Shown here piece by piece: positions 1-8,570 of a stretch of 51,082 bases of DNA (position 1 is the stretch's first letter; every line of letters starts with the position of its first letter). Source of the stretch: Erysipelotrichaceae bacterium (GTDB lineage Bacteria > Bacillota_I > Bacilli_A > Erysipelotrichales > Erysipelotrichaceae). The translations under genes were made by a program, and so were the position numbers. The DNA lies in assembly GCA_030528645.1 (NCBI GenBank), contig JAUMYM010000007.1:1-51082 (forward strand), in the 5' to 3' direction. The notes under the pieces are model-generated. The model did not search any database and was not told the DNA's origin. It saw only the letters and a list, made by a program, of their open reading frames with translations.

Positions 1-2
1 CA

Positions 3-74
3 CACTCAGAGACGGTAAGTGCTTTATCCGATCAACGTGTTAAACTTGAAGATGGGAAATTAAATGATTTTTAA
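3..74 (+). CDS. ABC transporter ATP-binding protein, C-terminal fragment
   Basis: Only the last 23 codons lie in the window; the gene enters from the left edge. The reading frame gives HSETVSALSDQRVKLEDG and ends NDF before TAA. This resembles the end of the nucleotide-binding subunit of ABC exporters, where the H-loop histidine (THS/THD) is followed by a stretch like AxLADRVIxLxDGxI. The histidine at the very start would be the switch histidine. The family call rests on this short tail alone, so substrate and partners are unknown. A strong terminator follows at once, so it closes its operon. Confidence 0.55.
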   Translation, partial: HSETVSALSDQRVKLEDGKLNDF

Positions 75-105
75 AAGTAGACATGTTACAAAATGTCTAC
101 TTTTT
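73..105 (+). terminator. Rho-independent terminator after the ABC gene
   Basis: GTAGACAT (77-84) pairs perfectly with ATGTCTAC (93-100) around an 8-base loop. A-T flanks extend the stem and a TTTTT run follows at 101-105. It begins at the stop codon of the partial ABC gene. Confidence 0.85.
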
Positions 106-171
106 ATGAGATAAATAAGATAGAACAATTGAATACATTAGACTATAATGCTTTAAAAGGATGTGATTTTT

Positions 172-672
172 ATGATAACAGTTAGATTTGCAAGAGAAGA
201 AGATGCTCAAGCGATTGCGGATATATGCCGTGAAGCATGGAGAGTTACATATGAAAAACTATATTCAAAGGAATACATTGAAAAAGTAATTTATGATTTT
301 TATAACCTTGATCGTATTAAGCAAGAGTGTAAAGATTCATCAAAAGATTGGCATGGCTATATAATTGCTGAAGAGAATCAAAACGTTGTAGGATGCATTG
401 GTGGAGCTGTTTCTAATGATACTGGATTTATTTATGTGTTATATGTGAAGCCAAATCTAAAAGGAAGGGGAATTGGTAGTGCTTTACTTACTTTCTTAAC
501 TGCATATCAAAAAGAACACTTTCATATTATGTATCAAGAGGTTAATGTAACTACAGGGAACGATATGGGCATTCCTTTTTATACAAAACATGGTTTTCAA
601 TTCATTGAAGTGATTCCTAACTGGATAGATGAATCAGAAGGCACTGAAAATCATTATCGTCGAACTATTTAG
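172..672 (+). CDS. GNAT family N-acetyltransferase
   Basis: A 166-residue acyltransferase that should move an acetyl group from acetyl-CoA to a small molecule or protein amine; the substrate cannot be told. The GNAT fold shows as VRFAREEDAQAIADI at the N-terminus and the acetyl-CoA pyrophosphate-binding loop GRGIGSALL after the beta-4 strand IYVLYVKP. A late FYTKHGFQF segment is the usual C-terminal GNAT signature. An in-frame GTG lies at 163, but AAAAGG at 155-160 is far better spaced for ATG 172, so I use 172. TATAAT at 144-149 is a likely -10; no good -35 is visible. It is a single-gene unit ended by a bidirectional terminator. Confidence 0.85.
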   Translation: MITVRFAREEDAQAIADICREAWRVTYEKLYSKEYIEKVIYDFYNLDRIKQECKDSSKDWHGYIIAEENQNVVGCIGGAVSNDTGFIYVLYVKPNLKGRGIGSALLTFLTAYQKEHFHIMYQEVNVTTGNDMGIPFYTKHGFQFIEVIPNWIDESEGTENHYRRTI

Positions 673-691
673 TAAAACAGAATGAAAATAA

Positions 692-724
692 AACATTCAG
701 GAAATAATGCCCTGAATGTTTTTT
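692..724. terminator. Bidirectional terminator between GNAT and metallophosphoesterase genes
   Basis: AACATTCAGG (692-701) pairs with CCTGAATGTT (711-720) around a 9-base loop. T-runs follow on the plus strand and A-runs precede it, so it can stop both converging genes. Confidence 0.85.
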
Positions 725-765
725 AATCATTAGATGGATATAATCAACAACAATATATTTAAGTG

Positions 766-1617
766 TTACTTTTCTCTATGCTTTAAAGTATAAAGTACTA
801 CTTCCGGATCAGATAAGAAACGTGCATCATATCGAGTAGTACCTAATCCATTTGATACATCTAATGTCATATCATTGATTTTATAACTGCCTTTCATATA
901 TTTTTTAGCACCAGGTATATTTAAAAAGGAAGAAATGATAGGAATGTAAATTTGTCCGCCATGGCTATGACCGGCAAACAAATAATTGGAATATATACTA
1001 GCTTCATCTGCAATATCCGGAGTATGACATACACTTATTATATAAGTAGAATCATCTGTATTCTGAAAGGCTTCTTCGATGTTTGGATTTCCTAAAACCA
1101 TGGAATCAATACCAACTAAATAGATAAACTGAGAACCTTTGTTATGTAGTTTTCTTGATGTATTGATCAATAATTCAAAATCACTTTCTTTATAGATAGA
1201 TATAATTAATTCTTTTGAAGCTTCATCTTCTAAATCATGATTACCAAATACGGCAAATTTACCTAAGGGAGCTTCGATGTTTTTTAGTTTATTAATTACT
1301 TCATTAACATCCGGATGTGATGGAATATTTTTAGCTGGATGGTCAAATAAATCACCTCCAAATATAACAACATCAGGATGTAAGTCTTCAATGACCTTTA
1401 TCATCTTTGAAAAACGCTTTTGATCTGTAAACATTCCAATATGTGTATCAGTAAAAAAAGCAATGGTTACATCATCTAATTGGGATGGTATTTTTTCATC
1501 TTTGATGGTTACTTTTCGTACTGTATAAGTAATGGGACTAACATTCATTGACCAAAAGACAATAGAAATAATTAAAAGGATAACAACAATAATTGTAAGG
1601 ATTACTTTCTTTTTCAT
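766..1617 (-). CDS. Membrane-anchored calcineurin-like metallophosphoesterase
   Basis: A 283-residue protein of the YkoQ/YaeI-like phosphoesterase group. One N-terminal transmembrane anchor (about residues 4-23) holds the catalytic domain outside the membrane. All five metal-binding blocks are present in order: DTH (57-59), GGD (87-89), GNHD (125-128), CHTPD (near 198) and GHSHGG (near 217). It should use two metal ions to hydrolyse a phosphoester. YaeI-type members act on UDP-diacylglucosamine or other phospholipid-linked substrates, but the true substrate here is not shown. It lies 14 bases downstream of mnmM on the same strand and is probably the last gene of a ytqA-mnmM-phosphoesterase operon. 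Confidence 0.85.
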   Translation of the reverse strand: MKKKVILTIIVVILLIISIVFWSMNVSPITYTVRKVTIKDEKIPSQLDDVTIAFFTDTHIGMFTDQKRFSKMIKVIEDLHPDVVIFGGDLFDHPAKNIPSHPDVNEVINKLKNIEAPLGKFAVFGNHDLEDEASKELIISIYKESDFELLINTSRKLHNKGSQFIYLVGIDSMVLGNPNIEEAFQNTDDSTYIISVCHTPDIADEASIYSNYLFAGHSHGGQIYIPIISSFLNIPGAKKYMKGSYKINDMTLDVSNGLGTTRYDARFLSDPEVVLYTLKHREK

Positions 1618-1631
1618 ACTAATATTATACC

Positions 1632-2159
1632 TTATTTACACTTTTTTATCAGTTTTAAGATTGGCGCAAGTGGGTGATCATTTTGATAGCTTGTAATTTC
1701 AATGTTTGTTTGTTTTAAAAGCCAATCTTCAATTGCTTCTTGTTCTTGTTTTCCTCCATCATGTCCAATGTAAATGCATAATGAAAGATAGCCCTTTGGT
1801 TTTAGTAAATGTAAAGCTTGTGATAAAGCACTAATTGTTGTTTGTGGCTTGGTAATAATCGTACTATCACTTTTTGGTAAGTATCCAAGATTAAACATGA
1901 CTACATCGACAGAATCTTTTACATAGCTGATTAAATGACTGTGACTATCTAAAATAAATTTATAATTGTTAAAGGCATCTAGTCTTTTTTTAGTGTTAAT
2001 TTCACTTTCTTTTTGAATATCAAAGGCATAAACAAAACGACAATGACTGGCTAAAAAAAGGGTATCATTTCCATTGCCTGCTGTTGCATCAATCGCAATT
2101 GCTTCTTTGTGCAAATGTGGTTTTAAAAGGCTGTGTGCTAAGGTATTAATATTTCTCAT
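1632..2159 (-). CDS. mnmM: tRNA 5-aminomethyl-2-thiouridine methyltransferase MnmM (YtqB family)
   Basis: A class I SAM-dependent methyltransferase of 175 residues. The SAM-binding motif I is DATAGNGNDT and the family-typical NLGYLP motif follows the DVVMF strand. YtqB of Bacillus subtilis was identified as MnmM, which adds the last methyl of mnm5s2U at tRNA position 34; assignment here is by family. A 195-residue version is possible from an upstream ATG, but AAGGA sits just before ATG 2159 and homologues start near this point. The first 14 bases overlap the end of ytqA, the same ytqA-ytqB pairing as in B. subtilis. Confidence 0.85.
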   Translation of the reverse strand: MRNINTLAHSLLKPHLHKEAIAIDATAGNGNDTLFLASHCRFVYAFDIQKESEINTKKRLDAFNNYKFILDSHSHLISYVKDSVDVVMFNLGYLPKSDSTIITKPQTTISALSQALHLLKPKGYLSLCIYIGHDGGKQEQEAIEDWLLKQTNIEITSYQNDHPLAPILKLIKKCK

Positions 2160-3087
2160 AAAGTCTTCCTTGATATGTATTACTTGCTGCCATTTTTTTA
2201 TCAATACTATTGAGTACATTGGTTTTATTTAATACCCATGTAGGCTCTACGAGCATTTCTTTTACAGGATCTCCAGTAAGACGCTGTATAACAATATTTG
2301 CCGGTAGCAATTCTAATTGTTTAATTACAGTATCCACATAGTCCTCTAAAGTTAGCACAGGAAATGGTTTTTTATTGTATTGATAATGTAAAATGGTATT
2401 TTTTGAAATATGTAACATATGTATTTTTAACGCATCAAAACGTAAATGACGAATATCTTTGATTGTTTTAAGCATGTCCTCTTGTGTCTCGTAAGGCAAT
2501 CCATTGATAACGTGAATACATAGTTTAATTTTAGTGTTTTTTAATAATTCCATGCACTGTAAAAAACATGTAAAATCATGACCACGATTTATCATAATTC
2601 CTGTTTGTTCATTACTACTTTGTAATCCTAATTCAATCCATATATCTTTAATATCACATAAAGAATTCAAGTAGTTTATTTTTTCTTCATCAAGACAGTC
2701 ACATCGAGTCGCAATCGCAATCGCAACCACTTTTTCCATATTTAAAAAAGGTGAAACACATTCTTTAATACGTGTTAAAGTACCGTATGTATTACTATAA
2801 GATTGAAAATATGCAATGGCTTTACTATTGGGCCATTTTGCTTCCATCATTTGTTTGGTTATGTTGAATTGTTTTACTAAATCTTTTTCACTAGGTAAGG
2901 TAAACTCGCCACTACCTTCACTGGAACAGAACGTACAACCTCCATATCCTTTGGTTCCATCTCGATTTGGACATGTAAATCCAGCATCTAAAGGAACTTT
3001 ATATACCTTTGAATGGTATGTATGTCTAAGATAATAATTGTATGTATGATAACGTTTATTATCATTGCTAAATATAAATGGATTCAT
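2146..3087 (-). CDS. ytqA: Radical SAM protein YtqA (TIGR01212 family)
   Basis: A 313-residue Elp3-like radical SAM protein. The iron-sulfur cluster ligands are in the block CPNRDGTKGYGGCTFC, a C-x11-C-x2-C spacing typical of this subfamily. Further family marks are AYFQSYSNTYG, a basic C-terminal half and GLPYETQEDM. The function of YtqA is not firmly known; its tight link with mnmM in many Firmicutes points to a role in tRNA wobble-uridine modification, which is inference. AGGAG is placed well before ATG 3087. It heads a minus-strand operon and diverges from the leuS T-box leader. Confidence 0.85.
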   Translation of the reverse strand: MNPFIFSNDNKRYHTYNYYLRHTYHSKVYKVPLDAGFTCPNRDGTKGYGGCTFCSSEGSGEFTLPSEKDLVKQFNITKQMMEAKWPNSKAIAYFQSYSNTYGTLTRIKECVSPFLNMEKVVAIAIATRCDCLDEEKINYLNSLCDIKDIWIELGLQSSNEQTGIMINRGHDFTCFLQCMELLKNTKIKLCIHVINGLPYETQEDMLKTIKDIRHLRFDALKIHMLHISKNTILHYQYNKKPFPVLTLEDYVDTVIKQLELLPANIVIQRLTGDPVKEMLVEPTWVLNKTNVLNSIDKKMAASNTYQGRLYEKY

Positions 3088-3156
3088 AACTTCACTCCTA
3101 GTTGGTATTATAACGAAAAATAAACGATTAAGCTAATAAAATAAATGTAATTTTAT

Positions 3157-3185
3157 TTGACAATTAAAATTGATTTCTTTAAAAT
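3157..3185 (+). promoter_or_regulatory. Sigma-A promoter of the leuS T-box transcript
   Basis: TTGACA (3157-3162), a 17-base spacer and TAAAAT (3180-3185) give a near-consensus promoter. Transcription should start near 3192, just at the 5' end of the T-box leader. Confidence 0.8.
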
Positions 3186-3191
3186 TTAGAT

Positions 3192-3388
3192 AAAGCGATG
3201 AAAAGAAGTAGTAAAATTAAATTTTTTTGTAGAGAGTCTATGGTTGGTGAAAATAGATAAAGAATTGATTTGAACTTATCGATGGAGCTGAGTGATCCGT
3301 GAACCTGCGTTAATGGAAGAGTTGTGTGTCTTAGACATAAACTAAGGTGGTACCGCGATGATTCGTCCTTAGAGGTACTTTTTTTATT
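3192..3388 (+). promoter_or_regulatory. T-box riboswitch, leucine type, with terminator
   Basis: The leader holds the conserved T-box AAGGTGGTACCGCG at 3344-3357, which pairs with the uncharged tRNA acceptor end region. Upstream are the AGTAGTAA start, the GGTTGGTG region and the GAAnnnATC...GGAG context around the specifier. The specifier codon reads CTT (3275-3277), a leucine codon, which agrees with leuS downstream. CTAAGG (3342-3347) pairs with CCTTAG (3367-3372) to form the terminator, followed by TTTTTTT near 3379-3385. Uncharged tRNA-Leu should stabilise the antiterminator and switch leuS on. This leader accounts for the whole gap between ytqA and leuS. Confidence 0.92.
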
Positions 3389-3402
3389 TATAGGAGGATT
3401 TT

Positions 3403-5793
3403 ATGAGTTATAATCATTTGGAAATTGAGAAGAAGTGGCAAGAATACTGGCAAAAACATCAGACATTCTATACAGATGTTCATGATTTTAGTAAGCCAAA
3501 ATACTATGCATTGGATATGTTTCCATATCCTAGTGGTGTAGGTTTACATGCAGGGCATCCAGAAGGCTATACAGCTACAGATATTATTTGTCGTAAAAAA
3601 CGTATGGAAGGCTATAATGTATTGCATCCAATGGGCTTTGATAGCTTTGGTTTGCCTGCAGAGCAATATGCGATTGCCACAGGAAATCATCCAGCTTCTT
3701 TTACAGAAAAAAATATTGAAACCTTCCGCCAACAATTAAAAATCTTGGGATTTTCTTATGATTGGAGCAAAGAAATATCTACTTGTGATCCTTCGTTTTA
3801 TAAATGGACCCAATGGATTTTTAAAAAACTATTTGAAGCTAATTTAGCGAAATGTATTGAGATGCCTGTGAATTGGTGTGAAGCCTTAGGGACAGTTTTA
3901 GCTAATGATGAAGTGATTGATGGTAAAAGTGAACGAGGGAATCATCCAGTTGTACGTAAGATGATGAAACAATGGGTAATTGATATTGTAGCGTATGCGG
4001 AAAAGCTATTAGATGGTTTAGAAGAAATTGATTGGCCAGAATCAACCAAGGAAATGCAAAGAAATTGGATTGGTAAATCACAAGGGGCTATTATTCATTT
4101 CAAAGTAGATAATAGTGTAGAACAATTTGATGTATTTTCAACTAGACCGGATACATTGTTTGGTGCAACTTTTTGTGTGTTAGCACCAGAACATCCGTTA
4201 GTGGATACTATTACAACTCAAGAGTATCGAGAGGCTGTAAAAGAATATAAAGAATATGCAAGTTTAAAGAGTGACATTGAACGAAATGATACTACAAAAG
4301 AAAAAACAGGTGTCTTTACAGGAGCCTATGCCATTAATCCTGTGAATCAAAAATTAATCCCTATCTGGATTAGTGACTATGTCTTGTTAAGCTATGGAAG
4401 TGGGGCAGTCATGGCTGTTCCTGCACATGATCAAAGAGATTATGAATTTGCCAAAACATTTGATTTAAATATTATTCCGGTGATTGAAGGAGATATTTCT
4501 ACGCAAGCAAATTCTAATGATGGAGTGTATATCAATTCAGAGTTTTTAAATGGTATGCATAAAGAACAAGCTGTTTCAGCAATGATTGAATATCTTCAAC
4601 AACATAAGTTAGGTTATCCTAAAGTGAATTATCGTTTACGTGAATGGATTTTTGCTCGTCAACGCTATTGGGGAGAACCAATTCCAGTAATCTTGGTGGA
4701 TGGACGTGAATATGTCACTTTAAAAGACGAAGATTTACCTCTTATTCTTCCAGAGTTGAAAGATTACAGTCCATTAAATGGACAATCTCCTTTATCACAA
4801 GCTAGTCAATGGTTACATGTATCCATTGATGGTAAAAAGGGGATTCGAGAAACAAGTACAATGCCAGGTTCCGCTGGTAGTAGTTGGTATTTCTTGCGTT
4901 ATATTGACCCTAACAATGAACATGCTTTAGCGGATTATGACTTATTAAAACATTGGTTACCAGTGGATTTATATATCGGTGGTCCAGAACATGCGGTAGG
5001 ACATTTACTGTATGCTCGTATGTGGAATCATTTCTTATATGATCAAGGTGTTGTTCCAGTAAAAGAACCATTTAAAAAATTAATACATCAAGGTATGATT
5101 TTAGGTGCGAATGGAATTAAGATGGGAAAACGTTTCCCAGAGTTTGTCGTTGATCCAAATGTCATTGTAAAAGAATATGGTGCAGATACATTAAGAATCT
5201 ATGAAATGTTTATGGGACCATTAGAAGCTAGCAAACCATGGAATGATCAAGGGGTTGAGGCTTCTCGCAAGTGGTTGGAACGTGTGTATCGTTTGATTAT
5301 GGAAATGGATAAACTAACAGATGAAAATGATCATAAACTAGATTATATTTATAACTACACAGTGAAGAAAGTATCAGAAGATATTGAACAGTTAAATTTG
5401 AACACAGCGATTTCACAAATGATGATTTTCATTAACGAATGTTATAAACAAGATAAAATCTATAAAGAATATATTTTAAATTTCATAAAAATGCTTTCAT
5501 GTTTTGCACCACATCTTGGTGAAGAGATGTATCATCATTTAACAAATGAAGCAACCATTGCTTATCAACCTTGGCCAGAGTATGATGAAAGTAAGCTTGT
5601 ATTAGAAGAAATTGAAATTGTAATACAAATCAATGGAAAATTAAGAGGCAAGTTTAAGGGTAGTCCAAATGAGCAAGAAGATACACTAAAACAAATTGCT
5701 TTACAACATCCATTGATTCAAAGTTACATTGAAGGCAAAGAAATTAAAAAGATGTTTGTGATTAAAGGACGTGTCATTAATATCGTAGTCTAA
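3403..5793 (+). CDS. leuS: Leucyl-tRNA synthetase
   Basis: A 796-residue class Ia synthetase that charges tRNA-Leu with leucine. The HIGH-type motif is HAGHPEG near residue 50. The CP1 editing domain shows [12 protein letters not shown] and [18 protein letters not shown]. The leucine-specific insert and the anticodon and C-terminal domains follow, ending in the GKLRGK block. The KMSKS loop is altered: residues 573-577 read KMGKR. The two lysines are kept but the serines are replaced. Its length is slightly under the usual 800-860. AGGAGG precedes ATG 3403. Expression is controlled by the leucine T-box just upstream; scpA follows after 14 bases. Confidence 0.97.
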   Translation: MSYNHLEIEKKWQEYWQKHQTFYTDVHDFSKPKYYALDMFPYPSGVGLHAGHPEGYTATDIICRKKRMEGYNVLHPMGFDSFGLPAEQYAIATGNHPASFTEKNIETFRQQLKILGFSYDWSKEISTCDPSFYKWTQWIFKKLFEANLAKCIEMPVNWCEALGTVLANDEVIDGKSERGNHPVVRKMMKQWVIDIVAYAEKLLDGLEEIDWPESTKEMQRNWIGKSQGAIIHFKVDNSVEQFDVFSTRPDTLFGATFCVLAPEHPLVDTITTQEYREAVKEYKEYASLKSDIERNDTTKEKTGVFTGAYAINPVNQKLIPIWISDYVLLSYGSGAVMAVPAHDQRDYEFAKTFDLNIIPVIEGDISTQANSNDGVYINSEFLNGMHKEQAVSAMIEYLQQHKLGYPKVNYRLREWIFARQRYWGEPIPVILVDGREYVTLKDEDLPLILPELKDYSPLNGQSPLSQASQWLHVSIDGKKGIRETSTMPGSAGSSWYFLRYIDPNNEHALADYDLLKHWLPVDLYIGGPEHAVGHLLYARMWNHFLYDQGVVPVKEPFKKLIHQGMILGANGIKMGKRFPEFVVDPNVIVKEYGADTLRIYEMFMGPLEASKPWNDQGVEASRKWLERVYRLIMEMDKLTDENDHKLDYIYNYTVKKVSEDIEQLNLNTAISQMMIFINECYKQDKIYKEYILNFIKMLSCFAPHLGEEMYHHLTNEATIAYQPWPEYDESKLVLEEIEIVIQINGKLRGKFKGSPNEQEDTLKQIALQHPLIQSYIEGKEIKKMFVIKGRVINIVV

Positions 5794-5807
5794 AGTAGGA
5801 GGTAGTT

Positions 5808-6536
5808 ATGTCATTTCGTGTTCAAATTGATCAGTTTGTTGGTCCTTTAGATTTGATGTTGCATTTAATTCGTGAACAACAAATGAGTATTTTTGATTTT
5901 GATATTGATGTTTTAACGGATCAATATTTAGCGTATATTAATGAAATGGAAGATTTACAACTAGAAATTGAAAGTGAATATTTAGTTGAATTAGCTACGT
6001 TAATTGAATATAAGAGTAAGAAATTACTTCCAAAAGAAGAAACGGATTTAGATGGAGAATATGAAGTAGATCCAAAAGAGCGCTTAATACAACGATTACT
6101 AGAGTATCAACAATACAAAGAAATTACAGAACAATTGTCAGACTTTTATCATCAAAGAAATCTACAAATGGCTAAGCCAATTTCAATGGAAGTCGACCAT
6201 TGGATGAAAAAAGACGATAGTACACTTCCTATTGATGGAAATGCCTATGATCTTGTAAAAGCGATGTATAAGGTATTAAGACGTATGCAATTATCTAAGC
6301 CGATAGAAACAAAGTTTACACAAAAAGAGATTTCAGTAGATGATCGTATTTTACAATTAAAAGCACGTTTAAAAGACTTGGGTGAAACATTTACATTTGA
6401 AACATTATTAGAAGATTGTAATGAGAATTTACACTTAGCAATTGTTACATTTTTAGCAGTACTTGATTTATCTAGATTGCAGATACTTACATTTTATGTA
6501 GATAGTAATGAAACAATATGGTTTAAAAGAGGTTAA
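5808..6536 (+). CDS. scpA: Segregation and condensation protein A (kleisin)
   Basis: A 242-residue kleisin that bridges the Smc dimer and binds ScpB to form bacterial condensin, acting on the nucleoid near replication origins. The N-terminal helix domain FVGPLDLMLHLIREQQMSIFD and the following LATLIEYKSKKLLP are family hallmarks. The C-terminal winged helix ends with FLAVLDLSRLQILT, also typical. It sits 14 bases after leuS with its own AGGAGG and two bases before scpB, so the pair is co-translated. Smc itself is not in the window. Confidence 0.95.
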   Translation: MSFRVQIDQFVGPLDLMLHLIREQQMSIFDFDIDVLTDQYLAYINEMEDLQLEIESEYLVELATLIEYKSKKLLPKEETDLDGEYEVDPKERLIQRLLEYQQYKEITEQLSDFYHQRNLQMAKPISMEVDHWMKKDDSTLPIDGNAYDLVKAMYKVLRRMQLSKPIETKFTQKEISVDDRILQLKARLKDLGETFTFETLLEDCNENLHLAIVTFLAVLDLSRLQILTFYVDSNETIWFKRG

Positions 6537-6538
6537 AT

Positions 6539-7162
6539 ATGGAATACAAGGAATATAAATATGGCATAGAAGTTACAAGGCCATTAGATACAAATACAGT
6601 TAAAAAAGTAAAAAGAAAACAGGAATATCCAATCGATACCATTGTAGAAGGATTACTATTTATTGTTGGAGATGAAGGATTAAAAATGGAGCAATGTGCT
6701 GCCGTAATGGATGTAACATTAAAAGTGATGGAAGAAGTCTTTAGTCGTTTAATGTTCAAATATCAAAAAGAAGAATATGCGTTTGAGCTGGTAAACTATG
6801 GAGGAAACTATAAGTTTTTATCAAAATCTCATATTCATCCTTTCGCATCAAAATTATTTCAAACAACCAAAACAAATGCCTTATCACAATCTGCTTTGGA
6901 AACCTTGGCTATTGTAGCTTATCGTCAACCAATTACTCGTGTAGAAATTGAAGAGCTGCGTGGTGTAGGCTGTGATATGATGTTAAGAAAATTACAGGCA
7001 CGAAATTTAATACAAGAAATGGGTAGAAGTGATGCTCCCGGCAAACCATTTCTATATGGGGTGACGGAGGAGTTTATGGACAGTTTTAAATTAATTAGTT
7101 TAGATGAACTTCCTGAACTTCCAGATTTTAGTAGTGATGAAAATGAGAATTTATTTGAATAA
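6539..7162 (+). CDS. scpB: Segregation and condensation protein B
   Basis: A 207-residue double winged-helix protein, partner of ScpA in the Smc condensin complex. Diagnostic blocks are IVEGLLFIVGDEGL, ALETLAIVAYRQPITRVEIEELRGV and GRSDAPGKPFLYGVTEEF. The chosen ATG has AAAGAGG just upstream. This gives about 25 residues before the conserved core, a little longer than most homologues, so a later start is possible. It begins 2 bases after scpA and its 3' end overlaps the next lipoprotein gene. Confidence 0.95.
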   Translation: MEYKEYKYGIEVTRPLDTNTVKKVKRKQEYPIDTIVEGLLFIVGDEGLKMEQCAAVMDVTLKVMEEVFSRLMFKYQKEEYAFELVNYGGNYKFLSKSHIHPFASKLFQTTKTNALSQSALETLAIVAYRQPITRVEIEELRGVGCDMMLRKLQARNLIQEMGRSDAPGKPFLYGVTEEFMDSFKLISLDELPELPDFSSDENENLFE

Positions 7163-7907
7163 AGTATATTTTTTCATTTGTATAATTCTTTTACTTAGTG
7201 CTTGTCAGTATAAGCAAACGATAACAGAAATAACAACGACAACGCAAACCTGCATGAAAGAAGATGTTTATGATTATTCTAAAACTGTAGAAGAAAGTAA
7301 GGATTATGGTGATGAGCACTTAAAACGAAGTCTTTTTGTAGGAGATTCTCGTATTTATGTTATTGAAGAAGCTCAACTTGACTATACCAATGTAGTTGCA
7401 AAAGTTGGGTTGATTGTAAATAAATTGGATGTTACGATTATCAAACAAGATGAACAACAAGACTATACAGCGATGGACTTAATTCGACAACAAGATATTG
7501 ATCATTTATATATTATGTTTGGTTACAATGAATTAGGGTGGGTTTATCCGGATTTATTTATTCAAGCTTATCAAAGAACGATTGAAGAAATTAAAAAGAT
7601 ACACCCTCATATTGATGTTTATGTCTTAAGTATTTATATGCCAAGCGAAGAAGCATTAAAAAAAGATAAGTATGCAAGCAAGGAAAAAATTGAAGAATAT
7701 AACCGGTTGTTGCATCAGATGTGTATAGATAATAAATATTACTTTATACAATCAGATACATTTTTTGCTAATGAACAAGGCTATATAAAAGAAGAATATA
7801 CCGAAGATGGGGTACATTTAAAACAGGAATATATTTTAGATTATTTAATGTTTATAAAAACACATGTAGTTGAAAGGGAGCAGTATGAAAAAATTCATTG
7901 TGATTAG
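7137..7907 (+). CDS. SGNH/GDSL-hydrolase lipoprotein
   Basis: A lipoprotein of about 256 residues. The signal peptide ends in the lipobox LSAC, so it should be tethered to the outer face of the membrane. The SGNH fold shows as FVGDSR (block I serine), FGYNELG (block III, Asn) and DGVHL near the C-terminus (block V Asp-His pair). Such proteins remove acyl groups from glycans or lipids, but a substrate cannot be read from sequence. The start is uncertain: ATG 7137 or ATG 7143, both inside the end of scpB without a good ribosome site, which suggests translational coupling. The next gene is a DUF4358-like lipoprotein, a pairing that suggests joint action at the cell surface. Confidence 0.75.
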   Translation: MKMRIYLNKVYFFICIILLLSACQYKQTITEITTTTQTCMKEDVYDYSKTVEESKDYGDEHLKRSLFVGDSRIYVIEEAQLDYTNVVAKVGLIVNKLDVTIIKQDEQQDYTAMDLIRQQDIDHLYIMFGYNELGWVYPDLFIQAYQRTIEEIKKIHPHIDVYVLSIYMPSEEALKKDKYASKEKIEEYNRLLHQMCIDNKYYFIQSDTFFANEQGYIKEEYTEDGVHLKQEYILDYLMFIKTHVVEREQYEKIHCD

Positions 7908-8319
7908 CAGTTTATTACTATGTTTACTGGTAGGTTGCAGTAATACCAAAAAAATAAATATGTCAGAAACGGCGATAAAAATTATAAAGACTTATGGTTT
8001 AAACCTAGCTTCTGTAAGAGATGATGTCTTTGATACTATTTATTTTTTAGATAAAGATAGTATTATTGACCGCATTATCTATATTGACCCTTTAAGTCGT
8101 GCCGATCATATAGCTATTATGGAAGTAAAAGATTATAAAAAGGTGGAAGCCGACATTAAAAAGAGTTTAGAAATATTTCGTAGAAATTATGAATCTTATT
8201 TACCTGAAGAAATTAGTAAGATTGAAAAATATCAATTAGAGGTAGTAGGAAATTATGTTTTTATTATTGTAAGTGATAAGGAAAATATTGATGTATCCAA
8301 GTGTATTGTATACGAATAG
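7885..8319 (+). CDS. DUF4358-like lipoprotein
   Basis: A 144-residue protein with signal peptide and lipobox LVGC. The body has the pattern I associate with DUF4358: a hydrophobic strand with IAIMEVKD, then a helix VEADIKKSLEIFRRNYESY, and a final strand GNYVFIIVSD. No enzymatic motif is visible and the function is unknown. ATG 7885 is preceded by AAAGGGAG and overlaps the end of the SGNH gene by 23 bases, so the two are coupled. An in-frame TTG at 7870 has no ribosome site. No clear terminator follows before the purine riboswitch. Confidence 0.7.
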   Translation: MKKFIVISSLLLCLLVGCSNTKKINMSETAIKIIKTYGLNLASVRDDVFDTIYFLDKDSIIDRIIYIDPLSRADHIAIMEVKDYKKVEADIKKSLEIFRRNYESYLPEEISKIEKYQLEVVGNYVFIIVSDKENIDVSKCIVYE

Positions 8320-8384
8320 ATTGATATTTTTAGATTGAAAAAAATTAAGAATATGATAATATAAATATGTAATGTTTATTACAT

Positions 8385-8485
8385 TTACTTGTATAGGTGT
8401 CAAATTTTGGCTGACATGTTTCTACCCACTTGCCGAAAGTGGACTACAAGTAACCTTTTCCCCGTGATGGAAATGTTGACACCTA
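8385..8485 (+). promoter_or_regulatory. Purine riboswitch (guanine type) upstream of purC
   Basis: P1 is a perfect 9-bp helix, TTACTTGTA (8385-8393) with TACAAGTAA (8445-8453). P2 is TGTCA with TGACA and has a TTTTGG loop. J2/3 reads GTTTCTACC exactly as in known aptamers. P3 is CACT/AGTG with a TGCCGAA loop, and J3/1 is GACTAC. The specificity base is C8444, the equivalent of C74, so guanine or hypoxanthine is expected. J1/2 reads TAGG instead of the usual TAAT. TAGGTGTCAA (8394-8403) can instead pair over 10 bp with TTGACACCTA (8476-8485), which would destroy P2. This is the likely switch helix. How it affects the downstream ribosome site or hairpin is unclear. Confidence 0.85.
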
Positions 8486-8501
8486 ATGTTGGAGGATTTT
8501 T

Positions 8502-8525
8502 ATGGAAAAGGAAATGAACCAATAG
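8502..8525 (+). CDS. Possible leader peptide MEKEMNQ
   Basis: ATG 8502 is placed 6 bases after GGAGG (8491-8495), as strong a ribosome site as any in the window, yet the frame stops at TAG after seven codons. It lies between the purine aptamer and the hairpin before purC. The composition shows no run of one amino acid that would suggest classical attenuation. It may couple ribosome movement to the hairpin ten bases downstream, or be a remnant of a deleted gene. Confidence 0.45.
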   Translation: MEKEMNQ

Positions 8526-8534
8526 ATTATTTTC

Positions 8535-8570
8535 GCATATTGTTTTTACAGTATGCATTTTTATTTTATT
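8535..8570 (+). terminator. Hairpin with U-rich tail before purC
   Basis: GCATATTG (8535-8542) pairs with CAGTATGC (8549-8556), 8 bp with one G-T pair, around TTTTTA. ATTTTTATTTTATT follows, and the purC ribosome site comes at once. The stem is AT-rich and weak. It could be a conditional terminator controlled by the riboswitch or by translation of the mini-ORF. Confidence 0.45.

Noticed and set aside
163-171. GTG start for the GNAT gene
   Set aside because: Ribosome site AAAAGG would be only two bases away; ATG 172 is better placed and fits the family start.
2816-3034. 72-residue open frame on the plus strand inside ytqA
   Set aside because: It is antisense to a well-supported radical SAM gene, has no ribosome site and no recognisable domain.
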